Shown one piece after another: positions 1-8,344 of a stretch of DNA of 64,000 bases. Position 1 is the first letter of the stretch, and every line of letters starts with the position of its first letter. The notes beneath the pieces are model-generated. The model saw only the letters and a program-made list of their open reading frames with translations. It did not search any database and was not told the origin of the DNA. A program made the translations under genes and the position numbers. Where the stretch lies: assembly GCA_051414845.1 (NCBI GenBank), contig CP183313.1, forward strand, positions 1,240,001 through 1,304,000, read 5' to 3'. The DNA is from Simonsiella sp051414845. Its GTDB lineage: Bacteria > Pseudomonadota > Gammaproteobacteria > Burkholderiales > Neisseriaceae.

Positions 1-780
1 AAATTTACGCATATCATCGCGCGTTATGGCAGTGTGATTGACCGTATCCATGTGAACCGTGATGATTTTGGCTTTGGGTGCAACTTGGGTGGCTTTCAGC
101 ACATCGGGCAAGCCCATAATAATGCTGTCAGCAATGCCGTTAATTCGCGCATAGCCCGTGTTCATAATCAAATAATCGGGATTGAATTTGTGTAAGGCTT
201 TGTTCACATCGGCAGTCCAAACCGTGTCGCCCATGATGTAAGCCGTTGCATGACCGTCTTTTTTCATGACCACGCCCATGGCTTCGCCCAATAATTTGGC
301 AAGTTGCGGATTGGCATACATTTCAATCGTGCCGTGCGAACCGCCTGTTTTATGCAATTCCACGCCATTGAAAACCGCTTTACCGTTAATCACTTGCACA
401 TTTTTGAAACCTTGTGAACGAATTAACTGGGCATCGTCTTCATGTTGCGTGAAAATGGGCAAATGTTTGGGAATGGCATTTTGTGCGGCTTTGTCCCAAT
501 GGTCTTCATGGGTGTGGGTAACAATGACCGCGTCCACGCCTTTGACAATTTCGCGTTCGGACATGGGCAAATCCACGAGCGGTTGGCGCAAATGGCTGTT
601 GAACGTGCCGTCAAAACCCGACATCGCGCCTTTTTTGGCGAAAAATGGGTCAATCAGGAAAGTTTGTCCTGCATATTCCACTTTGGCGGTGGCATTGCGA
701 ATGTGTTGATAGCTGTCCGCCCAAGCATTCAGGCTGCCTGAAAACAAAATGGCGGCAAAAGCGATTGGTGCAAATTTCAT
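1..780 (-). CDS. Metallo-beta-lactamase-fold hydrolase, C-terminus cut by window edge
   Basis: The frame begins at ATG 780 and is still open at base 1, giving 260 visible residues. Residues 1-21 form a signal peptide (hydrophobic, ending NAWA), so the enzyme is probably periplasmic. HTHEDHWD at residues 89-96 is the HxHxDH metal-binding motif of the metallo-beta-lactamase fold, and a second histidine follows in GGSHGT. The fold is shared by hydrolases of very different substrates, so the substrate cannot be named. A DNA uptake sequence is built into the signal peptide, read as FSGSLN. It is divergent from the regulator fragment at 890. The fold is secure and the function is unknown. Confidence 0.85.
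   Translation of the reverse strand, partial: MKFAPIAFAAILFSGSLNAWADSYQHIRNATAKVEYAGQTFLIDPFFAKKGAMSGFDGTFNSHLRQPLVDLPMSEREIVKGVDAVIVTHTHEDHWDKAAQNAIPKHLPIFTQHEDDAQLIRSQGFKNVQVINGKAVFNGVELHKTGGSHGTIEMYANPQLAKLLGEAMGVVMKKDGHATAYIMGDTVWTADVNKALHKFNPDYLIMNTGYARINGIADSIIMGLPDVLKATQVAPKAKIITVHMDTVNHTAITRDDMRKF
728..742. repeat. DNA uptake sequence, type example (AGGCTGCCTGAA dialect)
   Basis: This is one of dozens of copies across the chromosomal parts of the window. The core AGGCTGCCTGAA is normally flanked so that the site reads TTTCAGGCAGCCTGAAA on one strand and TTTCAGGCTGCCTGAAA on the other. Copies lie both between genes and inside genes, where they read as FRLPE, SGSLK, RQPE or AAC-like peptides. 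The site is the preferred tag for natural transformation in this family. The 12-mer matches the Simonsiella-type dialect and its complement the Kingella-type, so the two cannot be told apart when the site is fully palindromic. Confidence 0.95.
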
Positions 781-889
781 TTTGCATTTTCCCTATTGAT
801 TTAAAAAAACAAAATTGTAGCCGTGCCAATCATCTGTTTACAGCGTAAAATCCACGAAATCATCGCCCAAAACAGAGAAATTGTAAGAA

Positions 890-1295
890 ATGAAAAAATT
901 TGACGACAAAATCAGTCTCGCCATTTTGCAAACATTGCGCCAAAACAGCCGCATAAGCTGGCAAGAATTGGGCAAAAACGTCCATTTAAGCGGACAAGCC
1001 GCTGCCGAGCGCGTGAAACAAATGCAAGAACATGGCGTGATTGACGGCTTTACCATACGCGAAAACCGTCCGCGCCCATTTGATTGGTGTGATGATGAAA
1101 CACACGAATTTTCAAGTATTTGAAGATTGGCTTATCCAAAACCCCAATGTGGAAAGCGTGGACAAAACCAGTGGCGATATTTGTTATATGATTGTTTACG
1201 TTACGGAAAACTTGGCGGAATTGGAGCAATTTTTAAACGAATTATTGCAACATGGCGCGTACCGTTTAAACAGCAGCATTCGGCGCGTGAAATGA
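890..1295 (+). pseudogene. Lrp/AsnC-family regulator, frameshifted
   Basis: The first frame (from ATG 890) carries the N-terminal winged helix-turn-helix: DDKISLAILQTLRQNSRIS, then ELGKNVHLSG and a recognition segment ending GVIDGFTIRENR. Near 1070-1085 the similarity moves to the frame ending at 1295, which holds the Lrp/AsnC ligand-binding ACT-like domain (FEDWLIQNPNVESVDKTSGD, then IVYVTENLAELEQFL). Joining the frames needs one base skipped. Lrp-family proteins bind DNA as oligomers and respond to amino acids. Whether the shift is a mutation or a sequencing error cannot be decided here. It is divergent from the hydrolase at 780. Confidence 0.75.
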
Positions 1296-1350
1296 ATTTC
1301 AGGCTGCCTGAAAGTACACAATAATTTTTGGGATTGCCACTAATCTGTTC

Positions 1351-1473
1351 CCTCCCCCGTCTCCAACGGGGGAGGGCTAGGGTGGGGGCAAATCTGTGGA
1401 AACAAATCAATATTGTTGAAAATCAACGAGCCAACCCCACCCTAACCCTCCCCCGCAAGCGGGAGAGGGGACA
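1351..1473. repeat. Pair of GC-rich REP-like palindromes in opposite orientation
   Basis: Two copies of a palindromic unit face each other: one at 1351-1390 (CCTCCCCCG, then CGGGGGAGGG, then CTAGGGTGGGGG) and one at 1431-1473 (CCCCACCCTAACCCTCCCCC, then GCAAGCGGG). Together they could fold into a large hairpin. The same unit recurs near 20392, 21431 and 21510. These fill most of the 250 bp gap between the regulator fragment and the lipoprotein gene. No gene is visible in the gap. Confidence 0.8.
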
Positions 1474-1546
1474 GGTTTCAGGCAGTCCAACTATTTTTGT
1501 CGTGTACTGAAAGGCAGCCTGAAAAATTTAACCAAAAGAAAAAACC

Positions 1547-2506
1547 ATGAATTTCAAAAAATTAACTTTATTACCCATTTTATTGATTTTAAATGCTTGC
1601 CGTGCCGAGCCGAATTTTGCCCAAGCTCAAAATGAAAACAGGCTGCCTGAAATCATGCGCATAGCAGATGAAGATTTTAATACACCTGTGGAACGTACAA
1701 ATCTTGTGCAAGATGGTCATTGTTGGCTTGGTAAGCAACAAATTGAACACAATTTTTTTCCAATGAAATTGTGTTCTGTTCCCAAAGAGTTGCATTTGAC
1801 TGCTGAAGCCAATCATATTCAAATTCTGTCTGATAATGTTCCAGTTGTCTTTGAAAATAGAGTCTTATTCTTGGGCGACCCTGATGATAACACCTACCCA
1901 CACGGCGTTTTAGGCGACACGATTGAAGCGAAAACGCTCTACACTTTAAACGCGCAAACGCTGAAATCTGCCGCCAAACCGTTCAGGCTGCCTGAAAATT
2001 TGGTTTTTGAAAACAATACGGTAACGCTTTGGGGCGACAAAGTGGTGGTGGTGATTTCGGGCGGTGGCGCAGGGGCGCGGGTGGCAGTGTTGGCGTTGGC
2101 GGACGGGCATTGGCAAATTGTCGCGGAAAGTGCGCCTTTGCCGAACAACCGTTGGCAATCGCCCTTTGTGTTTCAAAATCAACTGTATGCGGTGCAAATG
2201 CCGCATTTGCGTGGGCGATTGGTGCGCTACGAAATGCAAGGCAAGCATTTGATTGAACAGGAATTGGGCGACGGTTTCAGCAACCACGAAATCGGCTCAC
2301 GCGAAACGCAAATCGCGGCAATTTTGCCCGATTACGCGCTGATACCACAAATGGATTTGCGCCATGTGGTCGCTCTGGACGGTTCAGGCAGCCTGAAACG
2401 GCTCGCGCCCGAATTGCCCGCCAAAATTGTTCGCAGCGCGGTGCAAAATCGCACGGCATATTTTTTGTTGGCAGACGGCAGCGTGTGGGCGTGGTCGCAG
2501 CCTTGA
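1547..2506 (+). CDS. Predicted lipoprotein of unknown function, 319 aa
   Basis: The start at ATG 1547 gives MNFKK followed by a hydrophobic run and the lipobox LNAC at residues 15-18, so the mature protein should be lipid-anchored through Cys18. The rest is soluble, with repeated beta-like stretches (for example KVVVVISGGGAGARVAVLALADG near residues 165-190), compatible with a beta-propeller-like domain, though no family is recognised. Three uptake sequences are translated inside it (RLPE, RLPEN, GSGSLK). It ends 76 bases before the ABC permease and could be cotranscribed with it. It is not a recognisable substrate-binding protein. Confidence 0.75.
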   Translation: MNFKKLTLLPILLILNACRAEPNFAQAQNENRLPEIMRIADEDFNTPVERTNLVQDGHCWLGKQQIEHNFFPMKLCSVPKELHLTAEANHIQILSDNVPVVFENRVLFLGDPDDNTYPHGVLGDTIEAKTLYTLNAQTLKSAAKPFRLPENLVFENNTVTLWGDKVVVVISGGGAGARVAVLALADGHWQIVAESAPLPNNRWQSPFVFQNQLYAVQMPHLRGRLVRYEMQGKHLIEQELGDGFSNHEIGSRETQIAAILPDYALIPQMDLRHVVALDGSGSLKRLAPELPAKIVRSAVQNRTAYFLLADGSVWAWSQP

Positions 2507-2582
2507 CAAATTGCGAAAATGGTTTTGGTGCAACAAGTTGCACCCTACGCGAAATGATTTTTCAAAATAAGGTTTTAAAAAC

Positions 2583-3329
2583 ATGAAACACTCTACACTT
2601 CTCGGATTGGCAGGTTTATTGATTTTGCTCGCGCTTTGGCAAATCGGCAGCCTGATTTTGGCGCAAACCATGCCCTTGGCAAATATGCTCGCGCCCGCCA
2701 CCGCACTCGGCAGCCTGAAAACGCTGCTGCTTGGTTGGCAACTTTGGGAACACATTTTCGCCAGCTTGCAAAGGGTGGGCGTGGGTTTGCTGTTTGCGCT
2801 GCTGATTGGCGTGCCTGTGGGTTTCGCGCTCGGCTTGTCGCGCAAAACGGAACAGACCGCCAGCCCCGCATTCCAATTTTTACGCATGATTTCGCCGCTT
2901 TCGTGGATGCCTGTGGTGGTCATGCTGTTTGGCATTGGCGATGCGCCGATTTATTTTTTGTTGGCGTTTGCGGCGGTGTGGTCGATTATTTTGAACACGG
3001 TGGCTGGCGTGAAAACCATCAATCCGCAATGGTTGGAATTGGGGCGTTCTTTGAGCGCGACCAAATCGGAAATGTTGTTTAAAATCATGCTGCCTGCGGT
3101 GTTGGGCGATATTTTGAACGGGCTGCGTTTGGCGATTGGCATTGTGTGGGTGGTGCTGGTGCCGTGCGAAATGTTGGGTGTGAACGAGGGTTTGGGCTAT
3201 TTTATTTTGGACACGCGCGACCGTTTGGCGTATGCCGAATTGATGGCGGCGATTGTGTTGATTGGGGTGATTGGTTGGGCGTTGGATAGCGGGGCGAGAT
3301 GGTTGGCGAAGGGTTGGCAGCGCGGATAA
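2583..3329 (+). CDS. ABC transporter permease, nitrate/sulfonate/taurine type
   Basis: The 248-residue protein is strongly hydrophobic with about six membrane segments, the usual size for permeases of the SsuC/TauC/NrtB group. The cytoplasmic loop that contacts the ATPase is seen around residues 150-185 (ELGRSLSATKSEMLFKIMLPAVLGDIL), matching the EAA motif. Such permeases form a channel for sulfonates, nitrate, taurine or thiamine precursors. No ATPase or classic binding protein lies beside it here, so the substrate is unknown. A DUS-based terminator follows. Confidence 0.85.
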   Translation: MKHSTLLGLAGLLILLALWQIGSLILAQTMPLANMLAPATALGSLKTLLLGWQLWEHIFASLQRVGVGLLFALLIGVPVGFALGLSRKTEQTASPAFQFLRMISPLSWMPVVVMLFGIGDAPIYFLLAFAAVWSIILNTVAGVKTINPQWLELGRSLSATKSEMLFKIMLPAVLGDILNGLRLAIGIVWVVLVPCEMLGVNEGLGYFILDTRDRLAYAELMAAIVLIGVIGWALDSGARWLAKGWQRG

Positions 3330-3356
3330 CACATTTTCAGGCAGCCTGAAAATACA

Positions 3357-3392
3357 AAAAAACCTTTCAGGCTGCCTGAAAGGTTTTTTTGA
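3357..3392. terminator. Bidirectional terminator built from an uptake sequence
   Basis: The stem AACCTTTCAGGC pairs with GCCTGAAAGGTT around a one-base centre. It has an A run on its left side and a T run on its right, so it can end transcription from the ABC permease and from the convergent lysC. The core of the stem is the near-palindromic uptake sequence. Confidence 0.85.
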
Positions 3393-3401
3393 TAGAACGA
3401 T

Positions 3402-4625
3402 TTAAGCTTTGTCTAAATCGAATTCTTTATGCAACACACGCGTTGCCAATTCCATATATTTTTCATCAATTAAAACAGAGACTTTGATTTCTGAAGTAGA
3501 AATCATCTGAATATTGATGTTATCCGCCGCCAGCGCGCGGAACATTTGCGCGGCAACGCCCACATGCGAGCGCATACCCAAGCCTACAATAGACACTTTG
3601 CACACTTGGTCATCGCCGCTCACTTCGGCAGCACTGATTGTATCTTTCAAACCTTCTAGCAAATCAATGGTTTGTTTGAATTCACCGCGTGGCACGGTAA
3701 ACGAAAAGTCCGTTGTTCCTTCATTGCCTGCATTTTGAATAATCATGTCCACATCAATATTCGCATCGGCAACCGCACCCAAAATTTGGTACGCAATGCC
3801 AGGTTTATCAGGAACGCCGCGCACATTTACACGCGCTTGGTTTTTATCAAAGGCAATGCCCGAAACAATCGCTCTTTCCATGTTTTCATCTTCCTCAAAA
3901 GTAATCAATGTGCCCTCGCCGCCTTCTTCCAAGCTGCTCAACACGCGCAAGCGCACTTTATATTTGCCCGCAAATTCTACCGAGCGGATTTGCAACACTT
4001 TGCTGCCTAAACTTGCCAATTCCAGCATTTCATCAAAGGTAATTTTGTCCATACGACGTGCTTCTGGCACCACGCGCGGGTCGGTTGTATATACGCCGTC
4101 CACATCAGTATAAATCTGGCATTCGTTCGCTTTCAAAGCCGCCGCCAACGCCACTGCCGACGTATCCGAACCGCCACGACCTAAAGTCGCAATATCGCCA
4201 TGCGACGTAACGCCCTGAAAACCCGCCACAATCACGACTTTGCCATCTTGTAAATCGGCGCGCATTTTCGCGTCGTCAATGTCTTCAATACGCGCTTTGG
4301 TGTGCGCCGTATCGGTGCGCAACGCCACTTGCCAGCCCGTATAACTCTTTGCTTCTACACCAATATTTTTCAAAGCCATTGCCAACAAACCAATGGTTAC
4401 TTGTTCGCCTGTGGACAACACCACGTCCAATTCCCGTGGGTCAGGATACTCCTGCATTTCCTGCGCCAAAGCGACCAAACGATTGGTTTCACCACTCATC
4501 GCCGAAACAACCACCACCACATCATGCCCCTCTTCGCGCGCTTTTTTTACGCGTTGGGCAACATTTTTAATGCGTTCTGGCGAGCCAACTGATGTGCCGC
4601 CGTATTTTTGTACGATTAACGCCAT
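3402..4625 (-). CDS. lysC: Aspartate kinase
   Basis: The enzyme phosphorylates aspartate, the first step towards lysine, threonine, methionine and diaminopimelate. ATG 4625 is chosen because it gives MALIVQKYGGTSVGS, the conserved N-terminus; the frame extends 7 codons upstream without conservation. The kinase domain shows KYGGTS (residues 7-12), GRGGSDTSAVALAAALKA and TDVDGVYTTDPR. The C-terminal third holds two ACT domains (DKPGIAYQILGAVADANIDV; GLGMRSHVGVAAQMFRAL), the usual site of feedback inhibition. At 407 aa it has the normal length of the monofunctional enzyme. It is divergent from mfd. Confidence 0.97.
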   Translation of the reverse strand: MALIVQKYGGTSVGSPERIKNVAQRVKKAREEGHDVVVVVSAMSGETNRLVALAQEMQEYPDPRELDVVLSTGEQVTIGLLAMALKNIGVEAKSYTGWQVALRTDTAHTKARIEDIDDAKMRADLQDGKVVIVAGFQGVTSHGDIATLGRGGSDTSAVALAAALKANECQIYTDVDGVYTTDPRVVPEARRMDKITFDEMLELASLGSKVLQIRSVEFAGKYKVRLRVLSSLEEGGEGTLITFEEDENMERAIVSGIAFDKNQARVNVRGVPDKPGIAYQILGAVADANIDVDMIIQNAGNEGTTDFSFTVPRGEFKQTIDLLEGLKDTISAAEVSGDDQVCKVSIVGLGMRSHVGVAAQMFRALAADNINIQMISTSEIKVSVLIDEKYMELATRVLHKEFDLDKA

Positions 4626-4809
4626 GATTTGCTTTCTGAAATTCAATTACAAGTTGCCAAAAAAAGTTCGGCGATTATAGCATTATTTATTGAATGTTAA
4701 AGTATGTATGCAAGGTTTTTCTCTAAGCAGAACGGCATTTCAGGCAGCCTAAAAACCCAATTCACCTGTAAAATACGCCCATCTATTATTTTTCAGGCAG
4801 CCTGAAACT

Positions 4810-7800
4810 ATGAATTTCCCTATTCCTAAGCCATCAAAAAAATCTATTTGGACAGATTTATCCAATGGTTCAATGTCTTATGTATTAAGCCAAAATCTGC
4901 CGACCAACACACTCAAAATCATCTTAACCAGCGACAATGAAACCGCGCACCGTTTCCACGAAGAATGGCAATTCTTCCGCCCGAGCGACACCGCGCTGTT
5001 TTTCCCCGACTGGGAAACGCTGCCGTATGAACATTTTTCACCGCACCAAGACCTTGTTTCGGAAAGACTTTCTGTGTTGTCGCAGCTCAAATCGGGCGGC
5101 GTGGACGCGCTTTTTTTGCCTGTTGCCACCGCCATGCAACGCCTTGCGCCGATGAATTTCTTGGCAGCGCGCACGTTTTGGTTGCAAGTTGGGCAAACTT
5201 TACATGTGGAACAGTTGCGCGAAAATTTGGTTAACGCAGGCTATGCAAATGTGTCCAACGTGGTCGCGGCGGGCGAATTTGCCGTGCGCGGTGGCATTGT
5301 GGATTTATTTCCAATGGGGAGTGAATTTCCGTATCGCATTGATTTGTTTGATAAAGAAATTGACACGATTAAAACTTTTGACCCTGACACGCAGCGCACC
5401 ATTTCGCCTGTGAGTGAAATTCGCCTGTTGCCCGCGCATGAATTCCCCACCGATAAAGACGCACAGACCGTGTTCCGCACACAATTTCGTGAACACATTG
5501 ACGGCGATTTCAACGCGGCGACGGTGTACAAAGCGGTCGGCGCAGGGCAATTTGGCGCAGGCGTGGAATATTATTTGCCGCTGTTTTTTGAAGACAATTG
5601 CGCCAATCTGTTTGATTATATTGGTGAAAATGCGTTAATAGTTTGCACCAGCGATGTGCATGCTTATGCGAATCGGTTTTGGGACGAAGTGAAATCGCGC
5701 CACACGATGGCGCAGGGCGACGCGCATTATCCACCGCTTGCGCCGCAGATGCTGTTTTTGTCGCCCGACCAATTTTCAGGCAGCCTGAAACCTTATCCGC
5801 AAATTTGGACGCACGCGGACTCTCGACACGATTTGCCCAATATTGCCGTCAATCGTCAGTCGGAGCAGCCATTGGCGGCGTTGGCGGATTTTGTGGCGCG
5901 ATTTGATGGGCGTGTATTAATTGGCGCGGACAGTTTGGGGCGGCGCGAAACGATGGCGGCGTTTTTCAGGCAGCATGGTTTGGAGACGGTGGCGGTTGAG
6001 AATTGGCAAGCGTTTGTAGGGTGTGGGGCGCAAGACACGCACGCGTTTTCAGGCAGCCTGCACTCGCAAAACAAGTGCGTGCCTGATGGCACACACCCTA
6101 CGCGTGTGGCGATGACGGTTGCACCGCTTTCGCAAGGTTTCAGGCTGCCTGAAAATAATTTCGCGTTTATTACCGAAAACGACCTATACCAATACGCCGC
6201 CAAACCCAAATCGCGCCGCCGCAAACACGCGTCCGTGTCCGACACAGCGTTGCGTGATTTGGCGGAAATCAACATCGGCGACCCCGTTGTCCACGAAGAA
6301 CACGGCATCGGGCGGTATTGCGGCTTGGTGACGCTGGATTTTGGCGAAGGCGTGAACGAGATGATGTTGCTGGAATACGCCAACGAAGCGCAACTGTATG
6401 TACCTGTTTCACAACTACATTTAATCAGCCGTTATTCAGGCAGCGCGACGGAAAATGTGTCGCTGCGCAAACTCGGCACGGGCGCGTGGAGCAAAGCCAA
6501 GCGCAAAGCCGCCGAACAAGCGCGTGATACCGCCGCCGAATTGCTCAATTTGTACGCGCAACGGGCGGCGCAGACTGGTTTTAAATTTGAAATCAATGAG
6601 TTAGATTATCAAGCCTTTGCGGACGGATTTGGCTATGAAGAAACGGACGACCAAGCCGCCGCCATCGCTGCCGTATTGAAAGATTTGACGCAAGCCAAGC
6701 CGATGGACAGATTAGTTTGCGGCGACGTCGGTTTTGGCAAGACGGAAGTGGCGTTACGCGCCGCGTTTGTGGCGGTAATGTCGGGCAAACAGGTTGCCTT
6801 ACTTGCGCCCACGACTTTATTAGTAGAACAGCACGCGAAGAATTTTAGCGACCGCTTTGCCGATTTTCCCGTAAAAACGGCGGCGTTGTCGCGTTTTAAC
6901 AGCAGTAAGGAGACAAAAGCGGTTTTGGCTGGCATGGCAGATGGCACGGTGGATATTGTGATTGGCACACATAAATTGGTGCAAGATGATATTGTGTTTA
7001 AAAATTTGGGCTTGGTGATTATTGACGAAGAACATCGCTTTGGTGTGCGCCAAAAAGAGCAATTGAAACGTCTGCGCGCCAATGTGGATTTGCTGACGCT
7101 AACCGCCACGCCGATTCCGCGCACGTTGAGCATGGCGTTGGAAGGTTTGCGTGATTTTTCGCTGATTACGACCGCGCCGAACCGCCGTCTTGCCGTGAAA
7201 ACATTTGTAAAACCGTTTAGCGAGGCGAGTGTTCAGGAAGCGGTTTTGCGCGAATTGAAACGCGGCGGACAGGTTTTTTTCCTGCACAATGAAGTAGATA
7301 CGATTGAAAATATGCGCGAAAAATTGGCGTTGCTGTTGCCCGAAGCACGTATTGGCGTGGCGCATGGTCAGTTGCGCGAGCGTGAATTGGAACAGGTAAT
7401 GCGTGATTTTTTACATCAAAAATTCAATGTGTTACTGTGTTCTACCATTATTGAAACGGGGATTGATATTCCGAACGCGAACACAATTTTGATTAACCGC
7501 GCCGATAAATTTGGCATCGCGCAATTGCACCAGTTGCGCGGACGCGTGGGGCGCAGCCATCATCAGGCGTATGCGTATTTGTTCACGCCCGAATTCATCA
7601 CGAAAGACGCGGAAAAGCGGCTGGACGCGATTGCGGCGGCAGACGAATTGGGCGCAGGTTTTACGCTTGCCATGCAGGATTTAGAAATTCGCGGCGCAGG
7701 CGAAATTTTGGGCGAAGGGCAATCGGGTGAAATGGCTCAAGTCGGTTTGACGCTCTACACGGAAATGTTGAAACAAGCGGTACGCGATTTGAAAAAAGGG

Positions 7801-8265
7801 CGCGTGCCTGATTTGGACGCGCCATTGGGCGTTTCTACGGAGATTAAATTGCATTCGCCTGCACTGCTGCCTGAAAGTTATTGCCCTGATGTGCATGAGC
7901 GTTTGGTGTTGTATAAACGTTTGGCGGCGTGTGAAAATGTGTTGGAAATCAATACAATAACGGAAGAATTGATTGACCGCTTCGGGCTGCCTGAAACGCC
8001 AACGCAAACGCTGCTAGACAGCCATCGTTTGCGCTTGCAAGCGAAAGCCTTGGGCGTGGTGGCGGTGGACGCGAACGCAGCGGCGGTTACGCTGACGTTT
8101 GGCAAACACATTGCGGTTGAGCCAGCGCATATTATTATGTTGATGCAACAGCATAAGGACTGGCGTATGGCTGGGGCGGATAAATTGCGAGTGGAGATGA
8201 AAGGCGAGACGGTGGTGGAGCGGGTTGAGAATGTGAAGAAAGTATTGAGGTTATTAGTAATGTGA
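4810..8265 (+). CDS. mfd: Transcription-repair coupling factor
   Basis: Mfd pushes stalled RNA polymerase off damaged DNA and recruits UvrA. The 1151-residue frame shows the UvrB-like N-terminal region, a CarD-like polymerase-interacting domain beginning VHEEHGIGRY near residue 494, and a RecG-like motor with Walker A GDVGFGKTE near residue 638, DEEH near 738, TATPIPRTL, and the RGRVGRS motif VI. The TRCF C-terminal domain follows. A DUS ends five bases before the start codon. Near residues 402-433 the protein contains an odd segment encoded by a repeat with GTAGGGTGTG ends, kept in frame. Several more uptake sequences are translated within it. Confidence 0.97.
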   Translation: MNFPIPKPSKKSIWTDLSNGSMSYVLSQNLPTNTLKIILTSDNETAHRFHEEWQFFRPSDTALFFPDWETLPYEHFSPHQDLVSERLSVLSQLKSGGVDALFLPVATAMQRLAPMNFLAARTFWLQVGQTLHVEQLRENLVNAGYANVSNVVAAGEFAVRGGIVDLFPMGSEFPYRIDLFDKEIDTIKTFDPDTQRTISPVSEIRLLPAHEFPTDKDAQTVFRTQFREHIDGDFNAATVYKAVGAGQFGAGVEYYLPLFFEDNCANLFDYIGENALIVCTSDVHAYANRFWDEVKSRHTMAQGDAHYPPLAPQMLFLSPDQFSGSLKPYPQIWTHADSRHDLPNIAVNRQSEQPLAALADFVARFDGRVLIGADSLGRRETMAAFFRQHGLETVAVENWQAFVGCGAQDTHAFSGSLHSQNKCVPDGTHPTRVAMTVAPLSQGFRLPENNFAFITENDLYQYAAKPKSRRRKHASVSDTALRDLAEINIGDPVVHEEHGIGRYCGLVTLDFGEGVNEMMLLEYANEAQLYVPVSQLHLISRYSGSATENVSLRKLGTGAWSKAKRKAAEQARDTAAELLNLYAQRAAQTGFKFEINELDYQAFADGFGYEETDDQAAAIAAVLKDLTQAKPMDRLVCGDVGFGKTEVALRAAFVAVMSGKQVALLAPTTLLVEQHAKNFSDRFADFPVKTAALSRFNSSKETKAVLAGMADGTVDIVIGTHKLVQDDIVFKNLGLVIIDEEHRFGVRQKEQLKRLRANVDLLTLTATPIPRTLSMALEGLRDFSLITTAPNRRLAVKTFVKPFSEASVQEAVLRELKRGGQVFFLHNEVDTIENMREKLALLLPEARIGVAHGQLRERELEQVMRDFLHQKFNVLLCSTIIETGIDIPNANTILINRADKFGIAQLHQLRGRVGRSHHQAYAYLFTPEFITKDAEKRLDAIAAADELGAGFTLAMQDLEIRGAGEILGEGQSGEMAQVGLTLYTEMLKQAVRDLKKGRVPDLDAPLGVSTEIKLHSPALLPESYCPDVHERLVLYKRLAACENVLEINTITEELIDRFGLPETPTQTLLDSHRLRLQAKALGVVAVDANAAAVTLTFGKHIAVEPAHIIMLMQQHKDWRMAGADKLRVEMKGETVVERVENVKKVLRLLVM
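6016..6101. repeat. Small inverted-repeat element lying in frame inside mfd
   Basis: The 86 bp segment starts GTAGGGTGTG and ends CACACCCTAC, with internal GCACGC and GTGCGTGCC stretches around an uptake sequence. Related GTAGGGTG and CGCACGCACG repeats occur between genes elsewhere (for example near 28340, 31663 and 49200). Here it is translated into about 30 residues of Mfd, between the UvrB-like region and the CarD-like domain, without breaking the frame. Its exact ends are uncertain. Confidence 0.7.
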
Positions 8266-8344
8266 GGGTTTTAGGCTGCCTGAATGGATTGTGCTATGGT
8301 TTAGCCAGCTTGAAATGCTTAATTTATAAGAATAAAAGGATAAT

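Noticed and set aside
1351..1473. CRISPR array
   Set aside because: The repeats are two opposed palindromes with no regular spacers and no cas genes nearby. No CRISPR array was seen anywhere in the window.
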